Shown piece by piece: positions 12,671 through 25,042 of a DNA stretch of 64,000 bases. This stretch comes from Polytrichum commune (lineage: Eukaryota; Streptophyta; Polytrichopsida; Polytrichales; Polytrichaceae), in assembly GCA_950295325.1 (NCBI GenBank), contig OX485808.1, forward strand, positions 11,412,501 through 11,476,500, read 5' to 3'. Every line of letters begins with the position of its first letter. Position 1 is the stretch's first letter. The notes under the pieces are model-generated. The model did no database searches and had not been told where the DNA came from. It saw only the letters and a list, made by a program, of their open reading frames with translations. The position numbers were made by a program, and so were the translations under genes.

Positions 12671-13132
12671 CTAATTCCCTAGAATGGCATAGTTCAGTAG
12701 CCTCCGTGAGACATGGTAAATGTCAATTTGATGGTCCAATTGAGAGAAAGACTTGAAGCTCCCTAATACTGCATTCTCAAATAGTAATTGGAACTTGTCT
12801 CTGATGGGGTTATATAGGGGACACACCAACACAAAGTGTGCCTCATTTTCTATTGCGTCATAAGAGCAAAAGTGGAATAATTTATTATCTTTAGAGATTG
12901 GGATATCGACCATTGTCCGATTTCGATCGGAAGTAGATGATTCAAGGTGCGGCAGGCATCGATGATCTTGCATTGTGGTGGTGTCAATGGTTGCTTCAAG
13001 TACAAACCACGTTCGTATTTGAGAAAATCCTCGGGGTGGAGGTAATCCTGTTTCTTCCTTGAGAGAGGGAAAAAAATTCCACTCAATAGCAAGAAAAGCC
13101 TCCTTAATGTCATCAAGTGCAAATGTGGACAT
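12671..13132 (-). pseudogene. LINE reverse transcriptase C-terminal tail, relic 1
   Basis: A minus-strand open frame of 153 codons has the C-terminal signature of plant non-LTR (LINE) ORF2 proteins: a central FCSYDAIENEAHFVLVCPLY, then PIRDKF and LFENAVLGSFKSF. This corresponds to the Cys/His zinc-binding tail after the reverse transcriptase, where the H and last C are kept and the first Cys looks substituted. No reverse transcriptase core is found upstream, so this is a 5'-truncated, dead insertion. A diverged copy lies at 18,130-18,700 in the same orientation. Confidence 0.65.
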
Positions 13133-14087
13133 TGTTAGGTTGTCATGGATTTCCTAACGAGTTAGGCCAACGATGTAGGCATCCATGGCATTGGTCCCTC
13201 TATCACCAGGTATAAACGTATGTTTTCAACTCGGATCGGAAACGGAGGTTTTGAGCCTTGCAAAACTGCCATCTTGGATTGGAGTGGAAAATGGATGTTG
13301 ATACCCAATAAACGAGGGACCAACCTGGACACCAAGCTCCTCGAAGTTAGGCACATGTGAAGACCAAAATTCTTTCACATTGGCTTTCCAAACTCCATTT
13401 TTAAAACCGGCATTTTCAAACATGTGTGGACTCCCCCTTGAGAACCAACATTTTTTAACATTATTTGGCACCCACTTTGTGTGCAACTTGTCTCCTCACT
13501 TTCAATACACAGCTCTTATTTGGACAGGTGCTCAAACATGTACACCTAGTTTCCAATACACATGCTTGTTAGTTTTCTCCTTCCCTCTCAGCATCAATAC
13601 TTTCAGGGCGCCTTTCATACGGCCCAGCTCCTAGCTAGTGCTTGCTTCCTTCAGTGAGCTAGGATCCTAAAATCTCGCGCATTGACGAGTTCCTAGTAGC
13701 CAGGGAACACTAAGTCGATAGTACACTAAATAGTCCTATTAGTGTGGCAGGAGCATTAACGTGGGCCGCACTAATTTCCTAGTCAAGGTGGAATCGACGT
13801 GGGCCCAAGACCTTGGGTCTTCCCCTCTAAGTCTTCATGAAGACTTTCAACCAACGCCTTACATACAAAAAAATAAAAAAAATTAGTCACCTTCCATCGA
13901 AAACAACACAAAAGAATCAAAACTACCCACATTGGTTTTCTAGAAACCAAATACCGTGGCCCGCGCTAATTTCCACCCAAAATTCAATGCATGTTTAAAA
14001 TCAATTTAGCCCACACTAATTCTCATTACGAGAATTAGAATGGGCTCTAGGAAGTTATCGTGGTCCGCATCAATAAAGACCGTTGAA

Positions 14088-14380
14088 GACCGGTTCACAT
14101 GGGATCCCAAGTCCTAAGTCCCAAGCACGATTTGAATGACTACACGACAACACTTTCTGAAAGATGAGGTTTGGGACTTGTGTTGAGTGCAAAGCTCGAC
14201 CCGGCTCTCAACACAAGTCCCCAAAGAAAACTCGCATCAAAGAATCAAGACCCAAATCAACCGATCATTAGCCAAATTCACACGATTTCTTGAGGCTCAA
14301 AAATTGGGGACTTGGCCTCCATGTCAAGACTCGGTGACGTTCGTGGGACTTGGGACTTGGGACCCCATGTGAAGCGGCCC
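14088..14380. mobile_element. Tourist-like MITE, short divergent subfamily
   Basis: About 293 bp. The right terminus TGTGAAGCGGCCC is followed by TTA (14,381-14,383). The left end carries GGTTCACATGGGATCCCAAG, inverse of the CTTGGGAC...CCCATGTGAA at the right. The terminal repeats extend over about 35 bp with mismatches. The left GGGCC tip and the left TTA are degraded. The ends resemble the main GGGCCACTTCACA family, the interior does not. Confidence 0.6.
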
Positions 14381-14820
14381 TTAACCTTAGTAGTAGTGTA
14401 GGCTGGAGGAAGCCTGTAAAATGATTTGAGCCGGCGCTGTGGCACTGGAGTGAGGGGGTCAGGTGGGTACATGTCAGCGCCGGTCTCCAAAACCCCTTCA
14501 AAAGGGCCGATGACAAGACAAGGGGCCACTCGAGCCCCTCAACAAAGGGAAGGAAGGGCTCCCCCGGCCTGGCCTGGCCTTTGAATGTTATGAGCTCATT
14601 ATGTGTGGTTATATTATGGTGTCAGGAGGGGCAGGGCTCCATTGTGAAGCGCCCATGTTACGCCTATGCTCCCCACTCCAGCAGCGCCCAGCTACAGCCT
14701 CTTGTTCAGTTAGTTGTCGCCCTTTGCCCTGGGCTTTTAAGCCAATAATGCAGAGCTGTCTGCCACGTCACCAGCACAGTCAGAGGAGGCCCCTCGTCCA
14801 CTGCTCCCCCGACACGTCAG

Positions 14821-14848
14821 CAGAGAGAGAGAGAGGGGGGGGGGGGGG
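14821..14848 (+). repeat. (AG)n followed by G14 tract
   Basis: A purine tract abuts, and probably eroded, the left terminus of the next MITE: the expected GGGCCACTTC reads GGGGGGCACTTC. Confidence 0.8.
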
Positions 14849-15448
14849 CACTTCACACACGAGACTGAGAGCCTGTGACCATTGCAATCTAAGAGCTCTC
14901 ATTGGTCGAAAGGGCGGAGACTGTCCAAGTTCGTTTCGCACACAAAGGTGGAGGCCTAAAGGTCCAAAGAAGACGTCATGGATGAAAAGTCTACATGGAG
15001 TCCTACATGGCGGACTATGGGTAAGGTTTCATGGTCTCTTTGAATTTTCTTCAAGCCAATCTCCAAGAGGTGGGCCTGACGCAAATTCAAGGAGACCATG
15101 ACTTTTTTTAATAAATTTTCCCAGCATGACAATTTTCGTGACAGATTGTAGGGCATATTCCAAAACAAAGTCTGAGACAAATTCCAGGACATACAACCAC
15201 CGCCAAGTAATTATGTCAAATTGATAGAGTTTGAGACATGTTATATTACACCAAATCCTCCCCACTTTTTCTGCCAACAAAATATACAATGGTCCTGCAA
15301 CATGGCCCATTCTCACTTCACACTATGCTTGATGAACTGTGACTACATAAAACGGCTTTCCCAACACCCATGGTACGGCCTTTGGATGAGAGTCAAGGGT
15401 CCTCACCATTACAAGGTCAGCCCTCTTGGCTCATGTGTGAAGTGGCCC
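14847..15448 (+). mobile_element. Tourist/PIF-Harbinger-like MITE, diverged copy
   Basis: About 602 bp, longer than its relatives. The left part (CACTTCACACACGAGACTGAG) and the right part (CTTGGCTCATGTGTGAAGTG then GCCC) follow the family. A block at about 15,105-15,300 is absent from the other copies and looks inserted or highly diverged. The right flank is TTA at 15,449-15,451, which is also the left flank of the next copy. The left duplication is lost in a G run. Confidence 0.75.
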
Positions 15449-15451
15449 TTA

Positions 15452-15953
15452 GGGCCACTTCACACACAAGACTGAGAGCCCGTGACCAATACACTTCAAG
15501 CACTCTCATTGGTGGAAAAGGCGGAGCCGGTCCAAGTTCGCTTCACACTATGCTTGAGGGACCAACGGAGTATGTGAATGCAAGATGGATGTAAAAGTCA
15601 ACATGGGTTCCTACATGGCATCGAATGGATCATGTTTCATGGTCACTTGGACTATTCTCAAAAGCCACCTCTTGGAGGTAGGCCTAACACAAAAAACCGA
15701 GAGACCATGGCACTCCGAACGCTCACAACCATTGATTTATTATGTTTTATCATGTGTGAGGACCCGCGTGAATAGAAATTCATTGAAATAGCATTTGGTT
15801 GAGGGCCCGCGCACATAGGACTACACACTACACTTGAGGGTCCGTGACCACACTTCATGATTTTGGAGGTGTGGTGGGACGGCCTTTGGACACTTTCTTT
15901 TGGGCTCTCACAATTTCATGGTCACAGCTCTTGGCTCGTGTGTGAAGCGGCCC
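15452..15953 (+). mobile_element. Tourist/PIF-Harbinger-like MITE, copy C
   Basis: 502 bp, from GGGCCACTTCACACACAAG to TGTGTGAAGCGGCCC, flanked by TTA (15,449-15,451 and 15,954-15,956). It abuts the preceding copy head to tail with one shared TTA between them. Non-coding. Confidence 0.88.
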
Positions 15954-18129
15954 TTATCGTATACGAGCGTGTCTCTCTCTCTCTCATCCAACATAAACGT
16001 CCCAAAATAGTATACACTCTGGAGGTTTCTCTTTCATCCAACATAAGCACCTTGAAATAGTATGCAACCTAGGGTTACTTTTAGAAAGTTGATTTGACAC
16101 CAGAATTAGCTTCAAACATCTTGAATTAGTCTACTCAAAGTCATTTGAGATGAATCAATAATGGTGTACGTCTAGGGGGTTATTGGGCATATTCAATTGA
16201 TATCCTAGTATTTCCAAGCCCAACCAATTACATGTTGACATCTTTCGGCTTTTCTTTATTTAAGAAGGGAATATTCATCTATATTCCTCTAAAATGACTT
16301 GTAATTTTCCTAAAAGTCTCGATCTTCAACCGGTTATTTCCCAAACTTGACTAGTTCATGTGTAACTAGCAGCCGGTTCTCCCTGTTCATTGACTGGCAA
16401 CAAAACATATAGGGGGTCAAGTTTTTTTTGGTAGATGGATGACGTGGTAATTAACATAGTATGGGAAAACTTCATGACTAGAGTAACAAGAAAATGGTAG
16501 AACCGTGAGGCTATGTTGTTTATTATGAACGACTATAATTGTAGTTGTCCACTTTGCTCATGCCAATCCATGGCTATTCACTATACCAAACCTTTCTTGA
16601 ATTTTGTGCACCTTCTTCTCAGATACGGGTCCAGAATTGAAGCTACTCATTTATCACCCGAAAATTTTAAAATGAATAATCAAAAACTACCGAAATAACT
16701 ATAGTTAACTAGATTTCTTTCAATGCATTTTAAGGAACACTTATATATAAAATATAGTTAACATCCACATTAAATAAAGTGGACCAAAAATTACAAGAAC
16801 AAGTAACGTCCAAGTGTGAACACATAGTGGTTAGGAAATTTGCTCTTGAAACGAAGAAGTTGATGCGTAGTCTCTGTCCTACAGACAGAGCCAACAAAGG
16901 AAGTACAAACTACGTGGCCTAACTAACTTGGTCACAAATTGCCACTAGCTAGCGGAGTAAAAGCGCAAGCCATCAATCGAAGTTCCAGGGTGCTATGTAT
17001 AATGGTATTTATTAATTCAATGTATCCTCCAGCCACCCGGGCCCCATTGAAGCTCCCTGCCATAATAATTGCTTGTTGTGAATGAGTGTCATCATAATAC
17101 AAGCTGAGGCCGAAACCATGTCCAAAATGACTCTAACAAACTCCTGGTGTCGCCTGTTTGCAATTGGGCTGAACTGACTTAAACACAAGGTCATCACACA
17201 CATTCCACCTTTACTATCATGAAAACAAGCTCATAGCATTACTCATGCCCGATCACACCGAAGCTCCCGTCCGGCTCCACCCGTGAAATGGTGGGGGATT
17301 ATGTTGAGAAATAGATGTTGGCCAACTACTTTTCACATTATTACAGCTGGAGATGCCGACGAATGATGTCTGAACTGGCCGGTGTGATTAGCCCCTCGAC
17401 AGCGAGCCGTTGCACTGCGGGGCCGGGAGTTTTGAGAGCCTGATGTCTCTCAGCTCCTTGGTTGTGTTCCGTGGGATCAGGTGTTGGACAAGCATAATTC
17501 TCTGTTACTTCTGGGATTCCTTGTTTATGGGGAGCACTCATGCTATGACAGTCCATTTTCATTGGTTGTTTTCTTGTAATACTGTGGTGCGATAATTGAC
17601 ACCACTTGGGTTTTTTCTTTCTTTCACATTTCAATAATTATACCTTGTTCATTAAGATCCATAAATGCATACTTGTGCCCCTTGGTATGTCCATGACCTT
17701 ATACAACATGGTACCATTGTATCATGTACCATGGGTAATTGGTACATAATCTTTGTACCAATTCCTCTTTAGCATTTTATACATACATACACACATAAAA
17801 TATACACAAACTCAACACTCCTATGTACCTCAAAGAAAGATCATCTGAAGTCATAAAGAAGAAAAACAACATTTTCTATTGTCATAGAGTTATATGTAAA
17901 GTCCTTCAAAGAGGGATGAAACTTGGAGTATGGTCCATCTTTGTTTATTAAGAACTCAGTAGATTATTTTGTGTGAGAGTCTAATTTTGGACGTTGATTG
18001 AAACTCTTTGGCCATGCCCTTTTAATCCTAAAACCTTTGAGAATTTGATCCCGAGACTCTCCCCAGAGAAGCGTAATGAAATGGAATTGATATCAAAGTT
18101 TGGGAAGCCAAAAGGCTACAAGGACTTAA
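15954..18129. other. Intergenic DNA
   Basis: About 15,960-16,140 resembles an element also seen at 59,309-59,553 (CATCCAACATAA, TAGTATGCAA, GTCATTTGAGATGAA motifs), so it is probably an old repeat copy. The remainder has no gene, tRNA or strong repeat that I can support. Confidence 0.4.
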
Positions 18130-18700
18130 AGTGCACCGAGATGGTGTCAAACCGGCTAAGTCCCTGTAGTGGTAAAGTGTGGTGGCCTCTATGAGGTAGA
18201 GGCCAATGACAACTTGATGGTCCAATCGAAAGAAAGACTTGAGACTCCCTAACACTGCATTCTCAAATAGTGAGTAAAACCGATCTCTAATCCAAAGTGT
18301 CTCTATAGGGGACACTTCAACACAAAATGTGCCTGATTTTCAACAACATTAGAAGAGAAAGAAGTGGCATAATTTATTATCTCGAGATATAGGGATACCA
18401 CCATCCAATTTCCATGGCAAGTCTGTGATTTGAGGTGCAGTAAGCATCCACGACTTTGTGGTATGGTACCTAGTGTCAATGGTTGCTTCAAGCACAATCC
18501 ATATTAGTACTCAAGGAATTCCTTGAGGCGGAGGTAACCCAATTTCTTCCATGAGAGATGGAAAGGGTGCCACTTTTAGCACGAAAAACCTTCTTGATAT
18601 CATCGAATGTGGTTTTTGATGTTGTTGGGTTGTCATGGGTTTCCCCAATGAGACAGACTCCACGATGCCTTCCACGTGGTTGTCAATTTGTGTCATGTGT
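18130..18700 (-). pseudogene. LINE reverse transcriptase C-terminal tail, relic 2
   Basis: Minus-strand frames broken by stops and shifts parallel the relic at 12,671-13,132. In order, they match GLPPPQGIP, VLEATIDT, IPISRDNKL, AHFVLKCPL, RDRFYSLFENAVLGSLKSFF, then a region ending LAGLTPSRC and LLASQT. Nucleotide similarity continues through the CCCTAACACTGCATTCTCAA segment on the plus strand. It is non-functional and same-stranded with relic 1, 5.5 kb away. Confidence 0.6.
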
Positions 18701-19103
18701 TATATCCTTGTTTAGCAAGGTGTCGGAAAAGTGAGTTGCTTGACTAACTAACCGAGAGGAGGGTAGGTGGACAGTTATGGGCCAGTTTGGACTACAATGA
18801 AGAAGTGCACCGGTCAAGAATTTTAGGGGAATGGAGCAACATGATTGGTTATGAAACGAGTTCTTCACCAAGACTTCTTCAATGGAGGGTTTCAAGCATG
18901 GATGATAAAAATGTTATGGCAACCAACATGAATTTTTTATTTTTTTTTATAGGGGAATTCTCTGGACATCAAGTGTCTTGGACAACCTCAAACCCTTGGA
19001 CAAGGAACATAGCCTCGAGAGAACTCCAACTTGAGGCAGTTTCTTTAATTGTTTTTTCCATCTTGTATGCCATACCAATTGTTGCCTCGATTAAGGGTTG
19101 CTT

Positions 19104-19627
19104 TACACCATGGACCATGAAGTCGGACTAAGGGAGATGGCCTTTTTCCATGGTCCAACTTCCATGGTCAAAATTCTTAAGAAATTAATTACAAAGCCTT
19201 TCGGCCCCTTACTAGGTGTAAATCGAACGTGAACCAAGAGGAATGACCATGCACCAAAAAGTGAATGTGTTTTTTTTTTAAAATATATGCCAAAAAGGGT
19301 AGTTTTGAAATAGTTAAAGTTCAACCATTCTTTGTCTTCTATTTCCCTCATCTTTTCTTTCCCAAAAAAAACCATTAAATTTGTATTAAAACAATATTCC
19401 TTTGCCATGGGCCCTTGCTTTCTTTCTACCTAAGCACCTCTTTTGCCTCTCCCACCGCAAAACCCATTGGACCATGTAAATGAATAACATATGTCTTTTG
19501 GGGACCTTGAACTCCATGGTCACTGTGACATTTCGACCTTGGTGTACACCGAAGTGGTCCTGGACAAGTTCAACAACCAATCGCATATTTTACAGGGCCT
19601 TGGAACGACTTCACGGTCCATGGTGTA
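19104..19627. mobile_element. Inverted-repeat element with TACACCATGGACC ends
   Basis: About 524 bp. The left terminus TACACCATGGACCATGAAGT and the right terminus (inverse: TACACCATGGACCGTGAAGT) match over about 22 bp with one difference. Several CCATGG-containing repeats occur inside. No transposase. I could not define a clear target duplication. Confidence 0.6.
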
Positions 19628-22600
19628 GACAACCCCCTAGCCTTGTCTTGAGCTCAAAGTCTTGACCGACCGGTGAACTTCTTCACCGAAGTCTAAAACA
19701 ACCCTAACTTCTCCTACATATGTTTATTGAGGGGCCGTGGCCCCAAAAAACTCTATGAACCCCACCCCTTATAGCGTGGTGGCCGGGTGACCTAATTCAA
19801 GTTTGCACACTCTTCTAGAACCTACACCAATAACTAGAAAATCTAGCCGTCATTTAACTTTAAAGGGAGTGGCTCAAAATGGACCCCACAAAGGCTATAC
19901 ATCATTTACTAAATTCACCTCCAACTCCTAACTAAGAACATTCATAACTATGTATGTATGTATGTATGAATGATGTAATGAGCACCCCTAAATCCATACA
20001 AAATAAGCATTGGTTTTTGAGCCTCTTAGTGGTTCGTTGACTCCCACATGATTGGGCCAAAACCCACCAAATAATACCATTAAACAATACGAAGGACCAA
20101 TGAGGACTCAAAGGGGCGTAAAAATAGACCCTCTTTCCCTTATCCCTTATTATAGCTCCCCACATGTCCCTACCAGAAAATCTAGGAGGTACGCACATGC
20201 GCCCCGGTCCAGAGGCCTGCGAGGCGGGTGAGAGATGTACACCGCCCATAGATATTGTAAGTAGGCCTGCCCGGCAGCCCTGGCATCTAGAACTCTTGTA
20301 GATTTGAGGCACCCGCACGTGGGCCGCGCATGGGCAGAGAGGACTATTAGTCCACGGTTTTAGGGGCGAGTGATGATGCTTTGGGTGTTTGTTTGTTGTG
20401 AGGCAATGAACGGGGAGAACGGACCGCTACTTAAATGTGAAGCGGTTGAATATCCCCTCGATGAACGCACTAGAAACAAAACTTAAACTTCTTAAATCAC
20501 AAATTAGGAACACATTCAAACAAATCAACATAATCGCCATACAATATGCACACTCAATTCTTATCCACAAAAGAAGGATAGAAAACAAACAACCTATCAA
20601 TAATCTACAAAACCATACTCAATCCTAAGGACCCAACACACCCCCTCCCAAAGCCCACGTCACTGGTTAAACCGGTAGAAAAGTTAATAGTTACTAAACA
20701 TAGTGTCTACTCCCCGAAAAGGGTGAAGTAGTATCACACCCAAAGCCATTACCCTGGGGTATGGCCAAGGATGTTCTACGAACAAACACTCTATTCACTC
20801 CGGCCTCCAAAGAGGGTTGGAGTTCTTCTTCTTCTTTTTGAAGCGGTTGAGTTTGAGAAATAACCACTTGAAGTTTCAAGACTTTGAGAAAAATTATTCA
20901 TCGTTTAAAGGAATCTATCGAATATACCTCGAATTAACAAAGGAAACCCGAAAATCACAACATGTAACCGGGTGGACTTGGAAACACGAGGATTATGCCC
21001 AAAATTTGCTTGGACATTGGTGTGAGGGGGTTCTCCACCATGCCGATTGCTTGTTTGAGGGGCGACATGCTCGATCGACATTGTTAACATGGAGGATGAT
21101 ATCCCGTACGACTTCGCGTGTTGCTCAACAAAGTATTTCAAAACGATTTGATTCTATATGGTGTGTAAGAGAGATGAAGTCCCATAGGAGCCATGTGTTT
21201 GTCTCTTGAAAGGCAAGTGATCCGGTCATGGGAATCTTTACCAAAGATCCCTCTAGAGGTCCCAATTTTGAGGAATCACCTCCTTTGTGGTGGTTCTTTC
21301 CCTATATATAGAGATATAAAATCAACGTTGACCATCATTCGCCTTCAACTAAGATTAATGCATGAATTTTGGATATTAAGGTATTGTATTCATGTAAGTT
21401 TTTATTGGCAAACCCTATGGTATAAATAGCATAAACAAGTCTTAGAAAAGAATTGTATCTCTTGTGTAAACATTGTTGTTGTTGTTGTTGCATATGAGCT
21501 AAATTATTTACACATCTAAAGTGGTGTTTCCAACATGTTGCTTTCCAAACCTGCATAATCAAGGTTTTCATCATATGTTTATGAGGTTTTCCCCCAAATA
21601 ACATATTTTGCAATATGCATGTAACATCAACACAAACAATACGCAATATATTCATTATAAAATATGGGACAAGTCTCTTGTTCATATTCATTATATTCTA
21701 GTTAATCCCCCCCCCCGCGAGAGCGTGCGCACACGGGACCGGGGGGGGGGGGTGGGGGGATATTTTTCTGAAGACTAAGGTGAGTGGCAAGTTTAAGGCC
21801 AGGGCTAGACACCTACCTCTTTGGGTTGGGCCCCCACCACTATCACTGAGGTAAAAGGATCCTATTGAAAACCTTTATGAATGTATGGTTAAATAATCTA
21901 AAATGGTTCCTCATTGACTACTTCGAACCTCTTATTCTAATTCCATGATTAAATACCATATATATATACATGTTATAACATAATGGAATTTATTTTCACC
22001 TTGGGTAACATTGGGAGAGGCCCAACTCCACCAGGACATGGGTGAATTCTCATTGTGAACAATGGTGTATGGACCATAGGGCGGGACCCTTTTCACATGG
22101 TCCACTTGGTGCCTTCTCCGAACTTTGAATTTGAAGTCCCCCCCCCCCCCCCTTCGGCCTTTAAGTTATTGGTTAGCAAGGGATTGAGCTTTATCAAAAG
22201 GGAATTGGAGCCACTTATGATGGGGCTCCGTGCACGGCTTTGCTTAGTCAAGCACCATGAGGGGCTTTGGATTGTGCTTGCATTTAATGCACCAAAAGTC
22301 ATGAAGAATGTGGCATTAACTTAAGCATCATAGGTGGGGTTTTATATTTCTCCAACTGTGAGAGCCGGCCGGCCCACCCGTTCTCCGCCACTTATTCATG
22401 CATTTATTAGTAAGTGCAAGTCAAATATAAGAATATCAACGTGGTAATAGTGTCACCTAGAATCGTGTGGCTTTCGAGGGTTGTTTGTAGTGTTTTTGGG
22501 GGGAGATTTTAGGGCAAAAATCGGTTGAGATCCAAGTGCTTTAGAGTCCATGTTCGTATCTTTATGTTTTTTTCTATCTTAATTTAAGGTATATTCCTTA

Positions 22601-22685
22601 CATTCCTCCAAAATGATCGGCGATTTGTCTAAAGTCTTGAACTTGAATTGGTCATTTCTCAAACATAACCGGTCCATTTGTAACT
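19628..22685. other. Intergenic DNA
   Basis: No supported gene. It contains a TATG microsatellite patch near 19,950, a (GTT)n patch near 21,476, a C10/G12 complementary pair at 21,707-21,759 and a C15 run at 22,138-22,152. The open frames are short and unrecognised. Confidence 0.4.
21707..21759. repeat. C-run and G-run pair
   Basis: C10 (21,707-21,716), about 24 bases, then G12-T-G6 (21,741-21,759). The two runs can pair as a hairpin, or the G runs can form a quadruplex. Purely structural; no gene is linked. Confidence 0.75.
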
Positions 22686-22914
22686 AACATTGATTATCCC
22701 AATTAGTGCATGTTACTATTCAAAAATTACGCTTTTCTTATTTAACGAGGATGTAATATTTTTATCAAACAATGTCCTTTATGTCTTATAATGTCCGAAC
22801 AACCTGTTGAACTTTCGTTAGTAAAAGTTGAACTCCTGAGTAAGATGTTATTGCACTACGTAACTCCCAATAGTAACATGCACTAATCATGATAATCAGT
22901 GTAGCGGTCAAATC
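22686..22914. repeat. MITE-like element, CTACACTGATTATC family
   Basis: The left end has AACATTGATTATCCCAATTA then GTGCATGTTACTATT. The right end is the inverse (AATAGTAACATGCACTAATC then GATAATCAGTGTAG). About 229 bp, no coding content. It is related to 619-1,050 and 26,684-26,923. Confidence 0.65.
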
Positions 22915-23335
22915 TCCTCGTTCGTGGTCAACTTGCTTCCATGAAAGAAGTGAATAGTTATGAAATACGGAGAGGTTGGTGTCTAGTACAAGTGTGTTTC
23001 TTAAACAAGTCTCATTTCAATGACTTATTATGAATTTGAACTTGCCAAGAGTAGGTAATCCATTTATTGTGGCTTGGGGTCATGGTGTCTATGTAAACTC
23101 ATTCATTGTAAATGAAGGGGGCTTTGGAAAAAGAAAAAGAAAAACAAGGCCCAATACTAGTGGAGGGCCGTTTCATTCCAATTTAATTACGCTAGACTGA
23201 TTTGGGGTTTTGCACAATCATTTATCTAAACTGAGACATATCCATGCTATACAATAGTTCATTTTGTTTATACCTTTCAATGGATGAGCTTACGGAGACA
23301 CCACAAATCCCTAGCTTATCCAATGTGTAGTGATC

Positions 23336-23832
23336 GTTACATTGTTTATGGTAATTAGTGTCATGTAAACTATTAGTGAAGGGCTTAAACTAGATGTCTA
23401 GAGGTCTCAAAGCGTCACATCTACTAATTGCCAATATGATACTATTCGTCAACATAAGAAATTGATTAAAGTAAAAAAAAAATACTAAGAAAATGACATT
23501 TAGCGTAGTACATTGGGACACTTGAGAAGATAGTTTCGCATTCTAGAATGCAACGGGAAGATATATTATTGAGAATACTAACAACCAATGTCATTTGTGT
23601 ACACTTCAATCAACTTGTAGATCATTGTGTAACACAGGCATACACCTCATAACACTATTCAACATACTCATGCCAAGATATTAGTTAGCGCATGGAAACA
23701 CCAAGTGTCTAATGGTCAAGTTGTTGGTCATTAGTGTAACCTAGGATACACTAATATTAGTGTAACCTAGGATCAAAATAGGGTAAGTGATACTATTATG
23801 CATGTGACACTAAATACAAATAAAGGTGCACT
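23336..23832. mobile_element. Dispersed element, CACTACACCGTT family, copy 2
   Basis: Collinear with 6,927-7,506 over nearly its full length, with many substitutions and small gaps (shared: TTGTTTATGG, AGAGGTCTCA, GACATTTAGCGTAG, GGCATACACCT, TATTATGCATGTGACA, GGTGCACT). The termini are more decayed than in copy 1. Confidence 0.6.
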
Positions 23833-25042
23833 GGTATGGGGAGAAACACACATATGCATACTAGGTATATTTGATCACCATGGAGTTGGAAAGTTGTGGT
23901 GTCTACATAAACTCTTCAAAGATGTGAATGAAGGGTCTTCAGTAAAAACAAGTTCATGTTAGGTGGTTTGTTGGTACATTCCACCAAACCCCATCAAATG
24001 TTTGGAGGTCTTTAATGCAAACTTTAGAGTCCAAAAACCTAAGAGTAAAATATTTCAAGCTATAGAATATTAACTATATTTCACCTTCCCAATGAATGCA
24101 TTTACATAGACACCCATGAAGCTCTAGCCTTACTATGATCCAAACGTCCAAACCTTGATTGAAATAAATCAACCACAATTCTATAGTGGACATCTTTTAA
24201 CCAGAACCCCTTTGCCCATGGGTGGATGACATTATGTGGTCATTGGGAATATTAGGGTGTCACACCTAACTCTCTATGTTGTTGTTGTTTCTTTGTAGTA
24301 AATTTATGGCTAGTAAAGTCTTGAGCTTCTAAACAAAGCCAAACCGCTATTCAATACTAAGATGAGAGATACTTTGTGGATATGATTTGTGGCATGCGCA
24401 TGAAGAGGTTTAGTGAAAACATAAACCCCAACATGTTTGTGGTTGATTCATCCTAACCGGGTTCCACAAGATCAAATTGGGTCTTTGTTGGTGTTGATTC
24501 CAAATTATGAAGGACATGCTTGATAAAGAGAAGAAGTTTTGAGCTTGAATATGGCACCCGATGTTTCGTTTCGAGTTTACATTTTGTTTACGTGCATGTT
24601 GCAAAGCCTTGACCCTAAATGGTGGCTTAGACCATGATGAAAGGGTTAATGGTCTTGCTTGTTGAGTTGCCCCCCATTTTTACAAAATAAAGAGGGTCTA
24701 AAACTTAAGTAAAAACTTATGTGCGGCATGTTTGTGATTGATTTATTCCAATTTGGTCGCTCTAGATTAATATGAAGTTTTTGATGTTGAATGTGGAGTC
24801 AATTTCACGTTTAACAAGCCAATTTTGTATTATAATATGTATTCGCTAGGCCCATATGAGGTCACCCAGGTTCAAAATCGAGCATCACCTATAACAATTG
24901 ATCTGATCAAGACATGTCCCTGGTAGGCTTGTGAACGATTCATCTAAGTTGGATGGGTGTAGACTAAAATCATTCTTTTTGATATCAACTCTAAAATCGA
25001 ATCATTTTGTTAAATAATCATATATCAATATACGCTCGATTT
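23833..25042. other. Intergenic DNA
   Basis: No gene seen. A patch at about 23,870-23,960 repeats a segment at about 23,060-23,130 (GGTGTCTA, AAACTC and AATGAAGGG motifs). Otherwise unassigned. Confidence 0.4.

Noticed and set aside
14601-15101. 166-codon plus-strand frame
   Set aside because: It runs from non-coding sequence through a G tract into a Tourist MITE, and the part in the MITE recurs in other copies. No domain is visible.
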